Of a DNA stretch of 64,000 nucleotides, positions 1 to 7,974 are shown in pieces. Each line of letters opens with the position of its first letter. The first letter of the stretch is position 1. Source of the stretch: Nocardioides sp. zg-1228 (GTDB lineage: Bacteria; Actinomycetota; Actinomycetes; Propionibacteriales; Nocardioidaceae); assembly GCF_017086465.1 (NCBI RefSeq), contig NZ_CP070961.1, positions 3,224,001 through 3,288,000 of the forward strand. The letters run 5' to 3'. A program made the position numbers and the translations under genes. Below the pieces are notes generated by a model, which saw only the letters and a list, made by a program, of their open reading frames with translations, was not told the DNA's origin and made no database searches.

Positions 1-1
1 G

Positions 2-1990
2 GCCGTCAAGGACGCCAAGGTCGCTTCCGTGATGTGCGCCTACGGCTACGTCAACTTCAGCTACAACTGCGAGAGCGCGCCCCTGCTGCGCCAGACCCTG
101 CGGGACGACTGGGGCTTCGACGGCTACGTGTTCTCCGACCGGCGCGCCCAGCAGAGCACGGTGCCCTCGATCCTCGCCGGCACCGACGTCGAGGTCGACG
201 AGGCACCCGAGTGGTACGCGCCCGACCTGGTGAAGGCAGCGATCGCCGCCGGCCAGGTCACCGAGGCCGACATCGACGACATGCTCCGAGACCGCTACAT
301 CAAGATGTTCCAGTTCGGCGACTTCGACGACCCGGCCACGTCCTTCGGCTGGGACCAGCTCCAGGACGAGCTGGCCAAGGGTGGTCCGCACGCGCAGGTC
401 GCCAAGGACGCTGCCGCGGAGAGCCTGGTGCTCCTGCGCAACGAGCGCAAGCAGCTGCCGCTCGACGCCAGGGCGATCGACTCCGTGGCGCTGATCGGCC
501 CCAAGTGGTTCGCCGGCGAGGCGACCCTGCCGCCGCGCAGCGGTGACCGGACGCGCAACATCTCCGTCAACGCGCCGTACGAGGTCACGCCCCAGGAGGG
601 CCTGCAGAACACGCTGCGCAGCCTCGGCGCCGGAGACGCCACGGTCACCTACAACAACGCCACCAACATCGGCAACGCCATCGCCCTGGCCCAGAGGTCC
701 GACGTGACCATCCTGATGGTCGGCGACGTCGCCCGCGAGACGTGGGACAAGAACAGCAACTACCAGGACGAGAACCCGGGCGGCAACGTCTCGGGTGCCG
801 GCAACGAGATCCCCGACCTGGACCTGCCCACGGTGCAGGGCACCGACCAGCAGGAGCTGATCCCCCGCATGCTCGACGCGGTCCCCGACACGGTGATGGT
901 GCTGAAGACCCAGGGGCAGGTGAACATGCCCTGGATCAACAAGGTCGACACCCTGGTGGAGGCGTGGTACCCGGGCCAGGAGGACGGCAACGTCGTGGCC
1001 GACGCGCTCTTCGGGGTCACCAACTTCTCCGGCAAGCTCCCGGTGACCTTCGGGCGGACCGACCGCGAGGCGGCCTACCAGACCAAGGAGCAGTACCCGG
1101 GCTACCAGGAGGACACGGGAGTCGACGGCGGCATCGGTCGCGACCCGATCCCCGGGGCGCCGCAGCGGGTGGTCCGCTACACCGAAGGGCTCAAGATGGG
1201 CTACCGGTGGTACCAGGCGACCGGCACCCAGCCGCTGTTCCCCTTCGGCTACGGGCTGTCCTACACGACCTTCGGCTACAGCAACCTCGACGTGGCCAAG
1301 ATCCGCCAGGACCGGCGTACGACCGGCCTGAGGGTCAGCTACACCGTGACCAACACCGGCGACGTCGCCGGCAAGGAGGCCTCGCAGGTCTATCTGAGGC
1401 TGCCACGTGAGGCCCGGGAGAACTTCAACCGCCTCGTCGAGTTCCAGAAGGTCAGCCTCGCCCCCGGTGAGAGCAACCGCGTCACGGTGGTCCTGGACGC
1501 CAAGGCGTCCAATCACCCGTTCTCCTACTACGTGCCCGACGATCCCGACGACCTCAAGCTGTGGGCGGAAGGCGAGTGGAGGACGCCGGACGGCGACTTC
1601 ACGATCTTCGTCGGCGGCTCGTCCGAGGATCTCCCGCTGCGACGGACGGTGGATCTCCGCGACCTGGCCACCACCCCCTCGAGCACCAAGGCGCCGTCGC
1701 GGATCAAGAAGCCGACCGTGCGCCCGAAGCGGGTGACGACGAAGACCCGGGCGCGCATCAAGTTCGCCGTCGTCTCGGGCGGACAGCCCGCCGCAGGCAA
1801 GGTCCGCGTCCGGCAGGGCGGGGGCGTGATCGGGCGCGCCACCCTCGACCGACGCGGAATCGCGAAGGTCAGGATCTCGCGGCTCAAGGCGGGCAAGCGC
1901 AAGGTCAAGCTCGTCTACCTCGGGTCCGAGGTCTCGCAGCGAGCCACCCGGACGCTCGTGATCCGGGTCAAGAAGGCCAGGAGGAGGTAG
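2..1990 (+). CDS. Glycoside hydrolase family 3 (beta-glucosidase/xylosidase type), 5' end outside window
   Basis: Hydrolyses terminal beta-linked sugars from oligosaccharides or glycosides. The frame is open from the first bases, so the N-terminal part of the (alpha/beta)8 barrel lies outside the window. The visible part begins near the nucleophile region: GYVFSD, with the Asp at about nt 137, matches the GH3 nucleophile motif, although the following RRA replaces the usual WGA. The (alpha/beta)6 domain follows (AAESLVLLRN, VVADALFG, GKLPVTF), then FPFGYGLSYTTF and a fibronectin-III-like domain (EFQKVSLAPGES). The last ~100 residues are an Arg/Lys-rich Ig-like repeat, typical of actinomycete exoproteins. 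That suggests secretion, but the signal peptide cannot be seen. The beta-helix lipoprotein starts 47 bp downstream on the same strand. The family is clear; the exact sugar specificity is not. Confidence 0.9.
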   Translation, partial: AVKDAKVASVMCAYGYVNFSYNCESAPLLRQTLRDDWGFDGYVFSDRRAQQSTVPSILAGTDVEVDEAPEWYAPDLVKAAIAAGQVTEADIDDMLRDRYIKMFQFGDFDDPATSFGWDQLQDELAKGGPHAQVAKDAAAESLVLLRNERKQLPLDARAIDSVALIGPKWFAGEATLPPRSGDRTRNISVNAPYEVTPQEGLQNTLRSLGAGDATVTYNNATNIGNAIALAQRSDVTILMVGDVARETWDKNSNYQDENPGGNVSGAGNEIPDLDLPTVQGTDQQELIPRMLDAVPDTVMVLKTQGQVNMPWINKVDTLVEAWYPGQEDGNVVADALFGVTNFSGKLPVTFGRTDREAAYQTKEQYPGYQEDTGVDGGIGRDPIPGAPQRVVRYTEGLKMGYRWYQATGTQPLFPFGYGLSYTTFGYSNLDVAKIRQDRRTTGLRVSYTVTNTGDVAGKEASQVYLRLPREARENFNRLVEFQKVSLAPGESNRVTVVLDAKASNHPFSYYVPDDPDDLKLWAEGEWRTPDGDFTIFVGGSSEDLPLRRTVDLRDLATTPSSTKAPSRIKKPTVRPKRVTTKTRARIKFAVVSGGQPAAGKVRVRQGGGVIGRATLDRRGIAKVRISRLKAGKRKVKLVYLGSEVSQRATRTLVIRVKKARRR

Positions 1991-2037
1991 TCGCAGAGGC
2001 CGGCGACGAGCGGGAACGAGCTGGGCCGGCTGTGCCG

Positions 2038-3492
2038 ATGCGTCGCCGGTGCGGGATCGCCCTGGGGCTGCTCGTGCTCACCCTGAGCGCCTGCACCGGG
2101 GACGCTCCCGCACCCGCGCGCCCGACGCCCGAGGCGACCACCGGCTCCCCGACGGGTCCGCGGGCCGGGCTGGTCGCCACCGACGGGACGCCCGTCGACG
2201 TCCCGGTGCCGGACCCGCCGACCGGATCGTCGTACGACGTCACGGAGCTGGACGCCGACCCGGAGCCGGGCACCGGTGACGACGCCCCGGCCATCCGGGA
2301 GGCGCTGGCCACCGCAGGGGCGGGCGACGAGGTCGTCCTCCCCGCCGGGGTCTACGACCTGCGGTCGACCGACCCCGACGACGCGGAGGCCAACCTGCTG
2401 CTCCCCGACGGCGTGCGGCTGCGCGGGGCCGGGCAGGGCGCCACCGTGCTGCGCACGTCGCTCGACGGCGAGGACGACAGCGCCGTCGTCCGTGCGATGG
2501 GCGTGCACGACGCCGCCGTCGCGGGTCTCACCATCAGCTCCGAGCACACCGGGGCGCTCGGCACCGACCCCGACGACGAGGGCCCGGGAGGTGGGCCCAT
2601 GTATGGCGTGCAGATCGGCGACGGCAGCCGACGGATCCTGGTCGAGGACGTCTCCGTGGAGCTGTTCCAGCGCCACGGCATCACCCTCAAGGGCACCCGC
2701 GAGGTGACGGTGACCGGCTGCCGGGTCGCCGACGCCACCAGCGTCGGCCCGGGCGGGTCGGGCTACGGCATCGCCGTGGAGGGCATGGCCGACCAGCGCG
2801 ACCCCGACGCCGGCGACGACTCACGGCACAACGTGGTGGTGGACAACCACCTGGACGGCACGCACCTGCGGCACGGCATCCTGCTGCAGTTCCCCACGCA
2901 CAACAACCTGATCGCGGGCAACACCATCGACGGGGGTGTGCTGGACGCGATCGACCTGCACGGCGAGGGCGAGTACCTCAACGAGATCCGCGACAACACG
3001 GTCACCGACGTCCCCGCCGCCGCGGTGGCACTGGGCAACTCCGGAGGCGAGAAGCACCGGCACGACGCGAGCGGTGAGGGCAACTGGGTCCACGACAACA
3101 GGCTGGTGGGCAACCTCCAGGGGGTGCTCGTCATCCTCGGCACCCCGGACACCCTCGTCGAGGACAATGACATCGTCGGCAGCCGCGGCTCCGCGGTGGG
3201 CATCGAGCTGCGCAACGCACCCGGGACGGTCGTGCGCGACAACTCCGTCGCCGGGGGCGACGCCGACTTCTGGGCGATCGTGGTGACCGAGGACGAGGGC
3301 ACCGACGGCCGGGGCGCCGGCGTCGCCACCGACGTGCTGATCGCCGGCAACCGGGTCACCGGCCCTGCGAACGGCATCGACGTCGAGGCCGGACGCGCGA
3401 TCGAGGTCACCGGCAACTCGGTCGACGTCGACGGCACCCCGGTGCGGGTCTCCCCCGACGCCGAGGTCCGCGGCGTCTCAGGGACGCGATGA
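2038..3492 (+). CDS. Lipoprotein with right-handed parallel beta-helix repeats
   Basis: Starts MRRRCGIALGLL, with lipobox LSAC at residues 16-19, so Cys19 is the likely lipidated residue. A Pro/Thr-rich linker (about 22-60) leads into many short repeats of the NNLIAGNTIDG, VEDNDIVGSRG and VIAGNRVTGP kind. These are the NosD/pectate-lyase-like parallel beta-helix signature. The start of the fold (DDAPAIREAL, AGDEVVLPAGVY) matches the pectate-lyase-3 entry. Such proteins bind or cleave polysaccharides, so this one probably sits on the outer membrane face and works with the GH3 enzyme just upstream. The ATG at 2038 was chosen because it gives a perfect lipoprotein signal; the open frame extends further upstream without a better start. 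No catalytic residues can be assigned. It overlaps the convergent GNAT gene by 15 bp. Confidence 0.8.
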   Translation: MRRRCGIALGLLVLTLSACTGDAPAPARPTPEATTGSPTGPRAGLVATDGTPVDVPVPDPPTGSSYDVTELDADPEPGTGDDAPAIREALATAGAGDEVVLPAGVYDLRSTDPDDAEANLLLPDGVRLRGAGQGATVLRTSLDGEDDSAVVRAMGVHDAAVAGLTISSEHTGALGTDPDDEGPGGGPMYGVQIGDGSRRILVEDVSVELFQRHGITLKGTREVTVTGCRVADATSVGPGGSGYGIAVEGMADQRDPDAGDDSRHNVVVDNHLDGTHLRHGILLQFPTHNNLIAGNTIDGGVLDAIDLHGEGEYLNEIRDNTVTDVPAAAVALGNSGGEKHRHDASGEGNWVHDNRLVGNLQGVLVILGTPDTLVEDNDIVGSRGSAVGIELRNAPGTVVRDNSVAGGDADFWAIVVTEDEGTDGRGAGVATDVLIAGNRVTGPANGIDVEAGRAIEVTGNSVDVDGTPVRVSPDAEVRGVSGTR

Positions 3493-3996
3493 CACGTGGG
3501 GCCGGGCCAGGTCGAGGTACATCACGTGGAGGCCGACCCTGCCGTGGCTGGCACTGTCGAAGGCACGCGGCACCGTGCCCACGACCTCGAAGCCGAGCTG
3601 CTGCCACAGGCGGACGGCGGCCACGTTGGTCTCGACGACCGCGTTGAACTGGATGCCGGCGAAGCCCTGCCCGCGGTGCCAGGCCACCATGTCGTCGGCG
3701 AGCCGCCGCCCGATGCCGCGGCCGCGGGCCGCCGCGTCCACCATGAAGGACGCGGTGCCGACGTGCGCGCCACGCCCCGGGCGGTTCGGGCCCATCTTGG
3801 CGGATCCGAGCACGCGATCGCCCTCCTCGAGGACGGTCACCCGGCTGCCGTCGAACCACCAGCCCCGCGCCTGCTCGGAGGTGGCGCCGAGCGGGTAGGC
3901 ATAGGTCTCGCCGGCCTCGACGACCTCACGCCAGATCGGCCAGATCGCGGCCCAGTCTGCGTCGGTGGCCTCGCGGACGCCGGTGGGCACGCTCAT
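3478..3996 (-). CDS. GNAT family N-acetyltransferase
   Basis: A 172-residue single-domain GNAT protein. The acetyl-CoA pyrophosphate loop is AARGRGIGRRL (about 91-101), matching the Q/RxxGxG/A motif. The beta4 strand (GTASFMVDAA) and the C-terminal NVAAVRLWQQLGFEVVG motif are also present. The length and the start ATDADWAAIWPIWREVV resemble the phosphinothricin/L-amino-acid N-acetyltransferase subgroup. It probably acetylates a small amine. Its start overlaps the stop of the upstream DinB gene by 4 bp (ATGA), so the two are likely translationally coupled. The substrate is unknown. Confidence 0.85.
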   Translation of the reverse strand: MSVPTGVREATDADWAAIWPIWREVVEAGETYAYPLGATSEQARGWWFDGSRVTVLEEGDRVLGSAKMGPNRPGRGAHVGTASFMVDAAARGRGIGRRLADDMVAWHRGQGFAGIQFNAVVETNVAAVRLWQQLGFEVVGTVPRAFDSASHGRVGLHVMYLDLARPHVSSRP

Positions 3997-4529
3997 ACGT
4001 CGGTCGCGCCGTCGATCGACTGGCGGATGAGGTCGGCGTGGCCGGCGTGGCGGGCGTACTCCTCGACCATGTGCACGAGGACCCAGCGGATCGTGACGGT
4101 CTCGCCCTTCTCGGGCGGGCGCCGGCGGGCGACGGGGCGGCCCGGGTCGGGGTCAGCCGTGAGCGCGGCGTCGAGACAGGCGTCGGAGCGCCGGATGGCC
4201 GCGGCGAGCAGTCCGTCGAGCTCGGCGTGGGTCTGGCCGGCTGCGCTGTGCCAGTCCCAGTCGGGGTCGTCGCCCCACGGGGCGGTGTCCCACGGCGGAG
4301 CCGGCTCGTTGGCCGCGAGGTGGTAGGAGAGCCACCAGTCCTCGACGTAGGCCAGGTGCTTGAGCATCCCACCCAGGGTCAGGTCGCTCGGCGCCAGCGC
4401 CTGGTCGAGCTGCGCGTCGGTGAGCCCGCTGGCCTGCAGCCGGACCGTGGCGCGGAAGTGGTCGAGGAAGGACCGCAGCATCGTGGTCTCGTCGGCGCTG
4501 AAGGGCGGGTCGGGCCGCTCGATCGTCAT
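3993..4529 (-). CDS. DinB family protein (DUF664 type)
   Basis: A 178-residue four-helix-bundle protein of the DinB/DUF664 superfamily, which in actinomycetes includes mycothiol-dependent metalloenzymes. Visible hallmarks are the N-terminal LRSFLDHFRATV helix, the metal-ligand helix GMLKHLAYVEDWW (His near residue 58) and the C-terminal HMVEEYARHAGHADLIR segment, which carries the remaining two histidines of a typical three-His metal site. It may use mycothiol as cofactor in detoxification or isomerisation, but that is known only for some family members. It is the first gene of a two-gene operon with the downstream GNAT acetyltransferase. Confidence 0.85.
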   Translation of the reverse strand: MTIERPDPPFSADETTMLRSFLDHFRATVRLQASGLTDAQLDQALAPSDLTLGGMLKHLAYVEDWWLSYHLAANEPAPPWDTAPWGDDPDWDWHSAAGQTHAELDGLLAAAIRRSDACLDAALTADPDPGRPVARRRPPEKGETVTIRWVLVHMVEEYARHAGHADLIRQSIDGATDV

Positions 4530-4551
4530 GGCACGCGACCCTAGCGGCCGC

Positions 4552-5094
4552 TCAGAGCACCGGTCCCTCGCCGCGCAGCTTGTCGACCTCGGCCATCGCG
4601 TCGCGCAGCTGCTCGAGCCACTCCTCGGCGTGCTCGCCGACGAGCCGCACCGACCACGCGAGCGCGTCGGAGCGGGACCGGGCGACGCCGGCGTCGACGA
4701 GCGTGTCGAGCACGCGCCGCTCCGGCTGGCGCAGCCGGGTCATCACCGGCGCGGCGACGTGGGTGAAGAGCGCCTCGGTGTCGCCGATCCGCACCCCCCA
4801 CGACACCTTGCGCTGGTAGCGGGCCTGGGCCTCGCGCGCGATCTCGATGCGCTCTTCCTTCGTCTCGGCGCGGAAGCGGCCGATGCGGCCCTCCGCCTCG
4901 GCACCGCTGAGGTCGTCGGCACCGGACAGGGTGCCGACGACGAGGACCTCCTCGCGGTCGACGGTGACGTCGACCGCGCTGAACCATGCCTCGGGCAGCC
5001 GCCCGTGGAACCACTCGGACGCGTCGGAGGCGTCCGGCAGGTCCGCGACCTGCCACCCGCCGCGGCGACCGCGACGGCTCTCATCGTTCTTCAT
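4552..5094 (-). CDS. Hypothetical protein of unknown function, actinomycete type
   Basis: A 180-residue soluble protein with no recognised domain. The first 15 residues are basic (RRGRRGG). They precede a compact part with GRLPEAWFSAVDVTVDREE and VLVVGTLSG, then a helical Arg/Glu-rich stretch around residues 70-95 (FRAETKEERIEIAREAQAR). The C-terminal LDTLVDAGVARSRSDALAW is reminiscent of a ribbon-helix-helix or antitoxin-like helical segment. There is no signal peptide or membrane segment. It is divergent from ychJ across a short AT-rich gap with two TGTAAT copies immediately upstream of its start. The coding call rests on strong GC3 bias and clean flanking stops; no function is proposed. 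Confidence 0.7.
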   Translation of the reverse strand: MKNDESRRGRRGGWQVADLPDASDASEWFHGRLPEAWFSAVDVTVDREEVLVVGTLSGADDLSGAEAEGRIGRFRAETKEERIEIAREAQARYQRKVSWGVRIGDTEALFTHVAAPVMTRLRQPERRVLDTLVDAGVARSRSDALAWSVRLVGEHAEEWLEQLRDAMAEVDKLRGEGPVL

Positions 5095-5096
5095 GC

Positions 5097-5110
5097 ATTA
5101 CATGATTACA
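5097..5110. promoter_or_regulatory. Two ATTACA direct repeats, 8-bp period, in a divergent promoter gap
   Basis: ATTACA occurs at 5097-5102 and 5105-5110 (TGTAAT on the minus strand), ending 3 bp from the start codon of the leftward hypothetical gene and about 34 bp from the ychJ start. In DNA this GC-rich, an AT island between divergent genes is the best promoter candidate. TGTAAT is close to a -10 hexamer, which would make the leftward transcript nearly leaderless. No properly spaced -35 was found. A direct-repeat operator is the alternative. Confidence 0.35.
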
Positions 5111-5143
5111 CCGCAAGTCAAACGATGTCGATATCCTCGCGGC

Positions 5144-5509
5144 GTGCTGCCCACCCCCTGCCCCTGCGGGTCCGGAGCGACCTACGACGCCTGCTGCGGT
5201 CCGCTGCTCGCCAACGTCGCCCAGGCGGCGACGCCGGAGCAGCTCATGCGCTCGCGCTACACCGCCTTCGTCACCGGCGACGCCGACCACCTCTTCCGCA
5301 CCTGGCACCCGCGCACCCGCCCCGACGACGTCCGTCCCGACCCCGGCACGCGGTGGACCGGCCTGCGGGTCGTGGCCGCCGAGGGCGACACCGTCGAGTT
5401 CGTCGCGACCTACGAGGGCGGGCAGGTGCACGAGGTGAGCCGGTTCGAGCGCCGGGCCGGCCGGTGGTGCTACGTCGACGGCGAGGTCGACCGGGACGTC
5501 ACGCGCTGA
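5144..5509 (+). CDS. ychJ: YchJ family protein with N-terminal SEC-C zinc motif
   Basis: A 121-residue protein beginning MLPTPCPCGSGATYDACC, the Cys-rich SEC-C type zinc motif (CxC...CC) that opens YchJ/UPF0225 proteins. The NTF2-like YchJ domain follows (EQLMRSRYTAFVTGDADHLFRTWHP; GLRVVAAEGDTVEFVATY). The GTG at 5144 was preferred over the in-frame ATG at 5102 because family members start a few residues before the first Cys. The molecular role is unknown. The last codons (DRDVTR and stop) contain the left copy of a 25-bp repeat that recurs at the 3' end of yigZ, 18.8 kb away. Confidence 0.8.
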   Translation: MLPTPCPCGSGATYDACCGPLLANVAQAATPEQLMRSRYTAFVTGDADHLFRTWHPRTRPDDVRPDPGTRWTGLRVVAAEGDTVEFVATYEGGQVHEVSRFERRAGRWCYVDGEVDRDVTR

Positions 5510-5511
5510 CG
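5487..5511. repeat. Left copy of 25-bp direct repeat bounding the catabolic island
   Basis: This 25-bp stretch, beginning TCGACCGGGACGTCACG, is identical to 24287-24311, exactly 18,800 bp away. It covers the last seven codons and the stop of ychJ. Allowing two mismatches (at 5486 and 5512), the similarity extends over 5485-5517. Inside it GACGTCA and TGACGCC form imperfect arms around CGCGC. Confidence 0.85.
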
Positions 5512-5559
5512 CCGACCACGGCGGGGGCGGCGAGCTGCGGAGGCGACGCCGCGTCGGCC

Positions 5560-7932
5560 CTACCTGCCGACGATGCCGAGGGCCGCGTCCACGATGTCGG
5601 ACGTGTCGATCTGGTGCAGGGCGTACGCCTCGGCCAGGCTGCTCGACTGGCCGAAGTCCGTCACACCCAGGCAACGGATGCGGTCGCCACGCACCCCGGC
5701 GAGGAACGACAGGGTGTGGGGGTGGCCGTCCTGGACCGTGACCAGCGGTGCCGGGGCGTGCGCCGGGAAGATCTCCCCGACGATGTCGCCGTCGCCCGCC
5801 TCGCGGACACCGTGCTGCTGGAAGGACCTGAAGACCAGGTCCGGACTGGTCAGGCACACGAGGCCGGCGGTGACCCCACTGTCGGCCAGCACCTCGGCTG
5901 CCGCGATGACCTCGGGCATCATCGCACCCACGCCCACCAGGGTGACGTCGTCGCGACCGGCGGGGTGGGCGCTGAGGCGGTAGCCGCCCGCGATGGCCTG
6001 GCGTCGGCGGCGCTCGAGGAGCGACGGCTCCTCGGGCAGCCGGGCGAGCGCCGGGTCGAGCGGCCTGGTGGAGAGGCGGAAGTAGGACGAGGTCCCGCCG
6101 GGGATGCCGACCCGGCTGGCGGCGTGGAGGAACGTCCACTCCAGGTCGGAGGCGAACGCCGGCTCCCAGGCGATGCAGCCGGGCTGCTCCAGGCCGATGG
6201 AAGGCGTGGTGATGGACTGGTGCGCCCCGCCCTCCGGCGCGAGCGTGACTCCCGAGGGAGTGCCCACGAGGATGGACTGCCCGCCGGCATAGATCCCGTA
6301 GGACCACGGCTCGAGCGCGCGGCTGACGAAGGGGTCGTAGATCGTGGCGATCGGGATGAGTCGCTCGCCCCAGCGCGACCACGTGGTGCCCAGCTCGCCG
6401 AGGAGTCCGACGAGGTTCACTTCCGCGATGCCGAGCTCGATGTGCTGTCCGGCCTCGCTCTCGGACCACCGCAGCACGCGCTCGCGGTCGTCGGCGAACC
6501 AGTCATGGCGCTCCCGCACGGACCACACGCCGGTCTTGTTGATCCACCCGCCCAGGTTGGTGGACGAGGCGACGTCCGGGCTGCAGGTCACCATCCGGGC
6601 GGCGACGTCGGGGGCGTCGCGGACGAGGTCGGCGAGCAGGCGTCCCAGCGCCGCCTGGGTGGAGACCGGCTTGCGGTGCGGGTGCCCCAGCGAGGTCGGC
6701 ACAGCGATCGCGGGGGTGCTGGCCAGCGCGGGGCGGCGCAGCTCGTCGGCACGCCGGGCGCACAGGCGGCCGGCGTCGGAGGTGCTGGGGAAGGTCGCCC
6801 AGGGGTCGGCGAGGTCGGTGCCGCAGGCCTCGGCGAGCTGCCGCATCTGCGGCTCGGTCAGCAGGGCGGAGTGGTTGTTGGGGTGGCCCTCGGTCGCCAG
6901 CCCGCGGCCCTTGATCGTGTAGGCGAAGACCACCGTGGGGCGGTGGTCGTCGGCACCGTCGAACGTGTCGACGAGCAGCGACAGGTCGTGCCCGCCGAGA
7001 TCTCGGACGGCGTGAGCGAGGTCCTCGGGGCTCAGGCTCTCGACGAGGTCGCGCAGTGCCGGCGACTCCTGCGCGGCGAGGATGCGCTCGGCGACGCCGG
7101 TGTCCGGGACGCGCAGCATCCGCTGGTACTCCTCGTTCGGCATCGCCTCGAGTCGCTGTCGCAGCTCCTGTCCCCCGGGACGCTCGAAGAGCTCGGAGAT
7201 GAACCGACCCCACTTCAGGGTGACGACCTGCCACCCGGCGGCGGCGAACATGCCGTGCAACCGCTCGATCTGGATGTCGGGCACGATCCGGTCGAGCGAC
7301 TGGCGGTTGAGGTCGACGACCCACAGCAGCTCTCCGAGCGAGGCGACCTGGGGGTCGGCGACGGCCTCCCAGATGGCGCCCTCATCGAGCTCCGCGTCCC
7401 CGAGGAGGCTGACGAAGCGGCCTGCCTCGGGCGTGTCCGGGAAGTGTGAGCGCGCGTAGCGATGGGACACGGCCGCCCACAACGCGGCGGTGGCGCCGAT
7501 GCCGACCGATCCGGTCGAGAAGTCGACGGTGTCGGGGTCCTTGAGCCGGCTCGGGTAGCTCTGCAGGCCGCCCTTCGACCGCAGCGTCGTCAGGTAGGCC
7601 GGGTCGAGGTCGCCGAGCAGGTAGTTGATGGCGTGCAGGACCGGGGAGGCGTGGGGCTTCACCGAGACCCGGTCGGTGGGACCGAGGGTGTGGAACCACA
7701 GTGCGACCATGATGTCGACGATGGACGCCGAGGATGACTGGTGCCCGCCGACCTTCACGCCGCTGCTGTTGGGCCGGCCGCGGTTGGCCGCGTCGACGAT
7801 GGCGGCGGAGAGCCACAGCACGCGCTGCGAGATCGAGCGCAGCACGGCTGCCTGCGCGGCGTCCTCCCCCGGGGCCAGGGGCGCCTGCGCCGAGGCAGCG
7901 CCGGTCGTGCCGAAAGGCGGGGCCATGGTCAT
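5560..7932 (-). CDS. Thiamine-diphosphate enzyme, AceE (homodimeric pyruvate dehydrogenase E1)/transketolase-like
   Basis: A 790-residue enzyme with the full thiamine-diphosphate layout. The N-terminal domain has GGHQSSSAS and VKPHASPVLHAINY, then the ThDP/Mg motif GDAELDEG (about residue 185), ending in an Asn-containing strand (WVVDLNRQS). The Pyr domain has QHIELGIAEVNLVG, and a transketolase-C domain follows. Order and motifs match homodimeric 2-oxoacid dehydrogenase E1 (AceE) better than true transketolase, but it is about 100 residues shorter than classical AceE. The ATG at 7932 was chosen because GAGGAG lies 6 nt upstream; an ATG at 7950 lacks such a site. It is the last gene of the leftward operon and no E2 or E3 gene is nearby. 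It could feed host E2/E3 or act as a 2-oxoacid decarboxylase/ligase. Confidence 0.75.
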   Translation of the reverse strand: MTMAPPFGTTGAASAQAPLAPGEDAAQAAVLRSISQRVLWLSAAIVDAANRGRPNSSGVKVGGHQSSSASIVDIMVALWFHTLGPTDRVSVKPHASPVLHAINYLLGDLDPAYLTTLRSKGGLQSYPSRLKDPDTVDFSTGSVGIGATAALWAAVSHRYARSHFPDTPEAGRFVSLLGDAELDEGAIWEAVADPQVASLGELLWVVDLNRQSLDRIVPDIQIERLHGMFAAAGWQVVTLKWGRFISELFERPGGQELRQRLEAMPNEEYQRMLRVPDTGVAERILAAQESPALRDLVESLSPEDLAHAVRDLGGHDLSLLVDTFDGADDHRPTVVFAYTIKGRGLATEGHPNNHSALLTEPQMRQLAEACGTDLADPWATFPSTSDAGRLCARRADELRRPALASTPAIAVPTSLGHPHRKPVSTQAALGRLLADLVRDAPDVAARMVTCSPDVASSTNLGGWINKTGVWSVRERHDWFADDRERVLRWSESEAGQHIELGIAEVNLVGLLGELGTTWSRWGERLIPIATIYDPFVSRALEPWSYGIYAGGQSILVGTPSGVTLAPEGGAHQSITTPSIGLEQPGCIAWEPAFASDLEWTFLHAASRVGIPGGTSSYFRLSTRPLDPALARLPEEPSLLERRRRQAIAGGYRLSAHPAGRDDVTLVGVGAMMPEVIAAAEVLADSGVTAGLVCLTSPDLVFRSFQQHGVREAGDGDIVGEIFPAHAPAPLVTVQDGHPHTLSFLAGVRGDRIRCLGVTDFGQSSSLAEAYALHQIDTSDIVDAALGIVGR

Positions 7933-7974
7933 GCTGGTCTCCTCGGTCATCGTGCGTCGCGTGTCGTCAAGCGT

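Noticed and set aside
2-3492. GH3 and beta-helix genes as one fused protein
   Set aside because: The GH3 frame has a clear stop at 1990 and the lipoprotein has its own signal peptide and lipobox.
5081-6469. 460-residue minus frame across ychJ and the E1-like gene
   Set aside because: Shadow of real genes; Arg/Pro/Gly-rich translation without domains.
4360-7449. Long open frame of about 1030 residues on the plus strand
   Set aside because: It lies opposite the DinB, unknown and ThDP enzyme genes and crosses several genes; composition is that of GC-rich antisense frames with no domain.
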